A DNA stretch of 6,798 nucleotides, from NCBI GenBank assembly GCA_041744735.1, contig JBGTKH010000631.1:1-6798 (forward strand), given 5' to 3'. Numbering within the stretch: the first letter of the stretch is position 1; the number at the start of each line of letters is the position of its first letter. The notes under the pieces were generated by a model, which was given only the letters and a program-made list of their open reading frames with translations, ran no database searches and was not told where the DNA came from. The translations under genes and the position numbers were made by a program. The DNA is from JBGTKH01 sp041744735 (GTDB lineage: Bacteria; Planctomycetota; Planctomycetia; Pirellulales; Pirellulaceae). Shown here in pieces: positions 3,749 through 6,798 of the stretch.

Positions 3749-4786
3749 TTACTGCGCGGAGTAATGTTCGATATACCCCTTGTCGCCGACGACCCAGCCG
3801 TGTTGCATGCTCGGGAAGCTCATGCCGCTCAAGTGACCGGTATTGCTGAGCTTGCCGAGCGAATGCCAAGTCTTGCCGCCGTCGCTGGTGCGGCGGACTT
3901 CGCCGGGATTCGCTTCGCACAACACGTGGCCGCGCTGGGTGTCGAGGAAATGCAGAGCGGCCAGAGTGTTGGTCGAATAGTGGCCGAGTTCTTGGGGCGT
4001 CCAAGTCTTGCCGCCGTCGGTGGTCACGTGGATCGTGCCATAGTGCGGGATGTACCAGCCGTTGTCCTTGTCAATCATCTGGACGAGCGCGTAGTTCCCG
4101 CTGTTGAGCTTACCGTCATTGGCTTTCTGCACTTGCCAAGTGGCGCCGCCGTCGCTGGTCTGGCCGAGATATCCCGTGGAGGGAGTGCCGACGCGCGCCG
4201 CAAAGACGCCGTGCGTGCCGTCCGGAATCGAGAGGCCGGCGCCTTGCACCTTGATGTCACTGGTAAGCACTTTCCAAGTGCCGCCGGCGTCGTCGGTTTG
4301 GAAAAGGTGGGAGCCCGTCAGACCCCAGCACAGATAGAAGTAGCGCGATCCGGCAGCAGCCTGGGCGCAGTTGTGCTTGCCGGCGAGGTCAAACCGGCCT
4401 CCGGGCGAGGGCAGTTTGACGGGATGCCAGGTGGCACCAGCGTCATTGGTATGCAGAATCGTGTTCGAGATGCCGGAGATGACCCAGCCTTCCTTTGGGC
4501 CGCTGAAAAGAATCCTGTACAAGTCGTCGCGCCGCTGGCCCTGCTTCGGCTCATACACGGGCTGCCACGTCGCGCCCCCATCGGTAGTTCGTACGACCGT
4601 AGCGTGATCGCCCACGGCGACGCCGACTTCATCGTTGAGGAAAGCGATATCACGCAGGTAGTCCTCTACGCCGCTCTTCTGCACGACCCACTTTCCAACG
4701 GCTGGGTCAGCTCCGCTGGCCGGTGTTAATAAAATGCCCACGAACAACAACGTGGTAACTGGGATGAATGCACATTGACGACGCAT
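3749..4786 (-). CDS. Secreted Asp-box (YCF48/BNR-like) beta-propeller protein
   Basis: This is a 345-residue protein with an N-terminal signal peptide: basic MRR, hydrophobic TTLLFVGILL, probable cleavage after A26 in ASGA-DPAV. Six Asp boxes of the form S/T-x-D-x-G-x-T-W follow at residues 67-74, 113-120, 164-171, 210-217, 255-262 and 300-307, spaced about 45 residues apart, with GWVI/GWYI/GWVVGD strands before or after them. This is the pattern of YCF48/HCF136-like and sialidase-type propellers. YCF48 itself assists photosystem II assembly; planctomycete versions have no known substrate and are likely periplasmic or surface proteins. No sialidase catalytic residues are claimed. The start ATG at 4786 has AAAGG about nine bases upstream. 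It is transcribed towards the SUI1-like gene with a gap of roughly 130 bases to that gene's TTG. Confidence 0.88.
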   Translation of the reverse strand: MRRQCAFIPVTTLLFVGILLTPASGADPAVGKWVVQKSGVEDYLRDIAFLNDEVGVAVGDHATVVRTTDGGATWQPVYEPKQGQRRDDLYRILFSGPKEGWVISGISNTILHTNDAGATWHPVKLPSPGGRFDLAGKHNCAQAAAGSRYFYLCWGLTGSHLFQTDDAGGTWKVLTSDIKVQGAGLSIPDGTHGVFAARVGTPSTGYLGQTSDGGATWQVQKANDGKLNSGNYALVQMIDKDNGWYIPHYGTIHVTTDGGKTWTPQELGHYSTNTLAALHFLDTQRGHVLCEANPGEVRRTSDGGKTWHSLGKLSNTGHLSGMSFPSMQHGWVVGDKGYIEHYSAQ

Positions 4787-5064
4787 GATTCACGCCTTTC
4801 GTGAGAGATGGTGCCAAACGCGAACCCGGATAACGAATTGCGCACTATCCGGCTGCTTCGAGACGGATAGTTCGGGCATTGAACTTTGCCGCTTTGCGGT
4901 GAAGGCGTGTGGCGTGGGATGCCCGCCTTGCGAAATCAATCGCGGCACGAAGCGGAATGTGGCTATCTTAAACGCGGGCGCGACGGGTTGGCAAGCGGCA
5001 TCGCCGCGTTACGCTTACTGTCGTCGTTTCAGCGTGATTCGAAAAACTCCATGCGTCCTGTTTA

Positions 5065-5081
5065 CCCTATGCCCTATGCCC
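5065..5081. repeat. Short tandem repeat of CCCTATG
   Basis: Two perfect CCCTATG units are followed by CCC. The seven-base unit lies in non-coding sequence, and I see no further copies in the window. Confidence 0.7.
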
Positions 5082-5292
5082 ACCGAAGGCTTTCTCCACC
5101 GCGGCCGAATCGTTTACTCGATCTGCTTCGAGTTGGCGGCCGAATCGCCAACGTCGCGGACGCTCATCGTCAATCTCGCGACGGACGGTAGCGCCCTTGG
5201 CCCGTGGACGACGCCGGCCGATCCAAGCAAGCGTATCAGTCACCTCCCGGCACGGACTCATAGGAGAAATTCAGTCATCACCGACTGTCTCA

Positions 5293-5460
5293 TCAATGCC
5301 CGACGCACAACGGCTCGTTGGCCGATTGCACGTAACGGGCTTCGCGGTCGCGGGCCAGATGTTCGACATAGCCGGGGGCTTCGTCGTAGTCGCGCCCTGA
5401 CGTCCGTAACGAATCGGAGTTCTGCGAGCATCGCGATTCCCAGTTGTCGAGCCGGAAGCT
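5293..5460 (-). pseudogene. Possible gene remnant, C-terminal fragment
   Basis: Between TGA at 5461-5463 and TGA at 5293-5295 (minus strand) lies a 55-codon frame with no start codon near its beginning. Unlike the other frames here its composition looks protein-like, especially the end: GRDYDEAPGYVEHLARDREA followed by RYVQSANEPLCVGH. The acidic and aromatic residues, the regular GC-rich third positions and the helix-like VEHLARDREARYV suggest a former coding sequence. I do not recognise the family. It could be the tail of a gene broken by frameshifts, or a chance frame. Confidence 0.3.
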
Positions 5461-5624
5461 TCAACCATTTGGCGATGCGCTCCGCTCGCTGGGCAAGGGA
5501 CGTAAAGGGTCACGCCTTTTGCCGAGGAGCGATCTACGGTCTGAGCGGTGACGATTGCGTCCGATTGTGGCGAAAATGGTTCGGCAAGTGCAACGGCGTG
5601 TCGGGCGGTGTCAATGCGGAGACA

Positions 5625-5652
5625 TTGCCAATAACCACATCCACGCTACACT
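5625..5652 (+). promoter_or_regulatory. Candidate sigma-70-type promoter for the PQQ-propeller gene
   Basis: TTGCCA (5625-5630; five of six matches to TTGACA) is followed after 16 bases by TACACT (5647-5652; four of six matches to TATAAT), about 30 bases before the start codon at 5684. The position is right, but the -10 match is weak. Confidence 0.3.
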
Positions 5653-5683
5653 ACGCCTATCGCATCGGAGTTCCGCCCTGAAG

Positions 5684-6798
5684 ATGAATGCACGACGCCA
5701 AACAGCGGCTATTGCCTTGTTGCTTGTTTCGTTTATTACCGGCTTGCACGCCGAAGTACCGACGGCGGATGCGATTCGCAAGGTCACCGGTATCGACACC
5801 GGCTTGGCGCTGGTCGTCGCGGATGATGCCATGCTGGCGTGCGATTTGGCTGACGACGGCAAGCTGCTAGTGCATTTATTGGCTAGTCGGGACGACTTGG
5901 TCCCGTCGTTGTGCGACGCGGTACAGTCGCGCGGGCTGAGCGGCCGAGTGATCGTGCAGACGCTGGCCACAGACGGTCACTTGCCGCATCCGGATCGCTT
6001 TGTGAACCTCGTCGTCGCGGACCTCGACAAGCTGGCGGCGCGTGGGATGCGGCGTGCCGAACTCGATCGCGTGCTAGCCGTTCGCGGTGCGTCGTACGTT
6101 CGGCAGAACGGTGCTTGGCAAGCCCGCACCGCCTCGCAAGACGCGCAACTTGGTAACTGGACGCATCGCTTTTACGATGCCAGTGGCAATTGTGTGAGCC
6201 GTGATGGGTTGGCTGGCGTGCCGCGCGCGGTCCAGTGGCAGCACGGGCCGGCGTTGGAAGATGGCACGGCGGATGGCAAGGTTCCGCGCGTCGCTGATGG
6301 TCGCTTCGTGACGTTCGACGGTCTGAGCGGCGACCTTGTCTGCCGCGATGCTTCCAACGGATTGTTGTTGTGGCGGCGATTCATCGGGTCGCCGCAGAAT
6401 GCGGACGTGGCCATCGTCGGCGGACAGATTTACCTGTACCACGACCAGCAGGCGGAAGCGGTTGAAGGCCGTCGCTACGTCGAAAGCGGGCCGTTGGTCG
6501 CGATCGATCTGGAAACGGGAGAGTTGACCAAGACGTTCGACGAAGCGTTCCGGGCCGGCACGGCGACGGCGGTTGAAACGGAGCATCACGAAGACGAGAG
6601 ACGCTTGGAAAAATACAACCCGGTGCCGTGGTTCATCGTCCGCGACGATGTCATCCTGCAGGCTTACGGATCGGAATTGCTGGTGTTGGATCGCGTCAGC
6701 GGCCGACGGCGCTTCACGAAAACACTCGACGCCGCGCATACCTGGTTTTCGCCGGCGCTGTCGGGCAATTTGCTGTTGGCCGCGGAAACCGTCGGCGC
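5684..6798 (+). CDS. Secreted PQQ-like beta-propeller protein, N-terminal part
   Basis: The frame is open from ATG 5684 to the window end (371 residues seen). A signal peptide covers about residues 1-23 (NARRQ, then AAIALLLVSFITGLHA, cleavage before EVP). Residues 34-140 (VTGIDTGLALVVADDAMLAC through LAVRGASYVRQNG) alternate strands and helices like the Rossmann or methyltransferase-like domain often found ahead of the propeller in planctomycete proteins. From about residue 159 (NWTHRFYDASGNCVSRD) the propeller begins, with blades marked by CRDASNGLLLWRR (220-232), LVAIDLETGELTKTF (271-285) and LLVLDRVSGRRRF (332-344), the D-x-x-x-G-x-x-x-W/F pattern of PQQ-type repeats. No PQQ-binding or dehydrogenase residues are claimed. 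The ribosome binding site is poor (GGAG 12 or more bases upstream). The protein is probably periplasmic, and its C-terminus is outside the window. Confidence 0.85.
   Translation, partial: MNARRQTAAIALLLVSFITGLHAEVPTADAIRKVTGIDTGLALVVADDAMLACDLADDGKLLVHLLASRDDLVPSLCDAVQSRGLSGRVIVQTLATDGHLPHPDRFVNLVVADLDKLAARGMRRAELDRVLAVRGASYVRQNGAWQARTASQDAQLGNWTHRFYDASGNCVSRDGLAGVPRAVQWQHGPALEDGTADGKVPRVADGRFVTFDGLSGDLVCRDASNGLLLWRRFIGSPQNADVAIVGGQIYLYHDQQAEAVEGRRYVESGPLVAIDLETGELTKTFDEAFRAGTATAVETEHHEDERRLEKYNPVPWFIVRDDVILQAYGSELLVLDRVSGRRRFTKTLDAAHTWFSPALSGNLLLAAETVG

Larger units (their letters stand above)
4787..5683. other. Gene-poor stretch between divergent secreted-protein genes
   Basis: Open frames occur on both strands, including one of 298 codons at 4785-5681 on the plus strand, but they look like random frames: rich in Arg, Cys, Ser and Thr, without hydrophobic pattern or known motif, and starting inside the 5' end of the minus-strand Asp-box gene. 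Visible within it are a short CCCTATG tandem repeat at 5065-5081, a possible gene remnant at 5293-5460 on the minus strand and a candidate promoter at 5625-5652. Otherwise I see no RNA gene or repeat. It probably contains the promoters of the two divergent flanking genes. Confidence 0.6.

Noticed and set aside
3764..4729. 321-codon plus-strand frame
   Set aside because: It is antisense to the well-supported Asp-box protein gene, with an Ala/Val-rich composition typical of a shadow frame in GC-rich DNA.
4785..5681. 298-codon plus-strand frame
   Set aside because: It has no motif and random-looking composition rich in Arg, Cys and Thr, begins at the start codon of the opposite-strand gene, and lacks a ribosome binding site.
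6074..6739. 221-codon minus-strand frame
   Set aside because: It is antisense to the continuous PQQ-propeller frame, which has a signal peptide and blade repeats.

Overview
The window looks like chromosomal DNA from a member of the Planctomycetota. Three things point that way: secreted Asp-box and PQQ-type beta-propeller proteins with signal peptides, an SUI1/YciH-type initiation-factor gene, and AT-rich intergenic palindromes built from AAATCG-like units. The phylum assignment is an inference from these signs, not from a marker gene.

Layout. Bases 1-672 are an accessory scar. The C-terminal end of an IS30-family transposase runs directly into a 5'-truncated gene of unknown function. A strong hairpin followed by TTTT (802-835) closes that part. 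Bases 839-1606 encode no recognisable protein but hold a dense plus-strand series of tRNA-like elements: three near-complete cloverleaves (Arg-UCG, Arg-GCG and Cys-GCA types), a Ser-GCU-type 5' half, two elements with a clear T arm but a missing or unclear D arm, and a long element of about 116 nt whose ends pair. Two related AT-rich palindromes sit inside the series. Bases 1667-3277 encode a full-length TROVE-domain protein (Ro60/Rsr family) with an intact vWA MIDAS, followed by a perfect-stem terminator. On the minus strand lie an SUI1-like factor (3340-3621) and a six-Asp-box secreted propeller (3749-4786). Bases 4787-5683 are gene-poor, with one possible gene remnant. From 5684 to the window end runs the N-terminal part of a secreted PQQ-like beta-propeller protein.

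The striking unit is the tRNA-like series next to the TROVE gene. Bacterial Ro60 homologues bind Y RNAs, which are often encoded beside rsr and contain a tRNA-like fold. Here, instead of one Y RNA there appears to be a multi-member family. In the three best cloverleaves, positions 8 and 14 are both G, where tRNA has U8 and A14. In five elements the acceptor is followed by N-C-U instead of N-C-C-A. A 20-nt motif recurs three times. I infer a TROVE RNP system with an array of tRNA-mimic RNAs, possibly with leader-level control of the TROVE gene. The secondary structures were paired by eye, and no expression or homology search was available.
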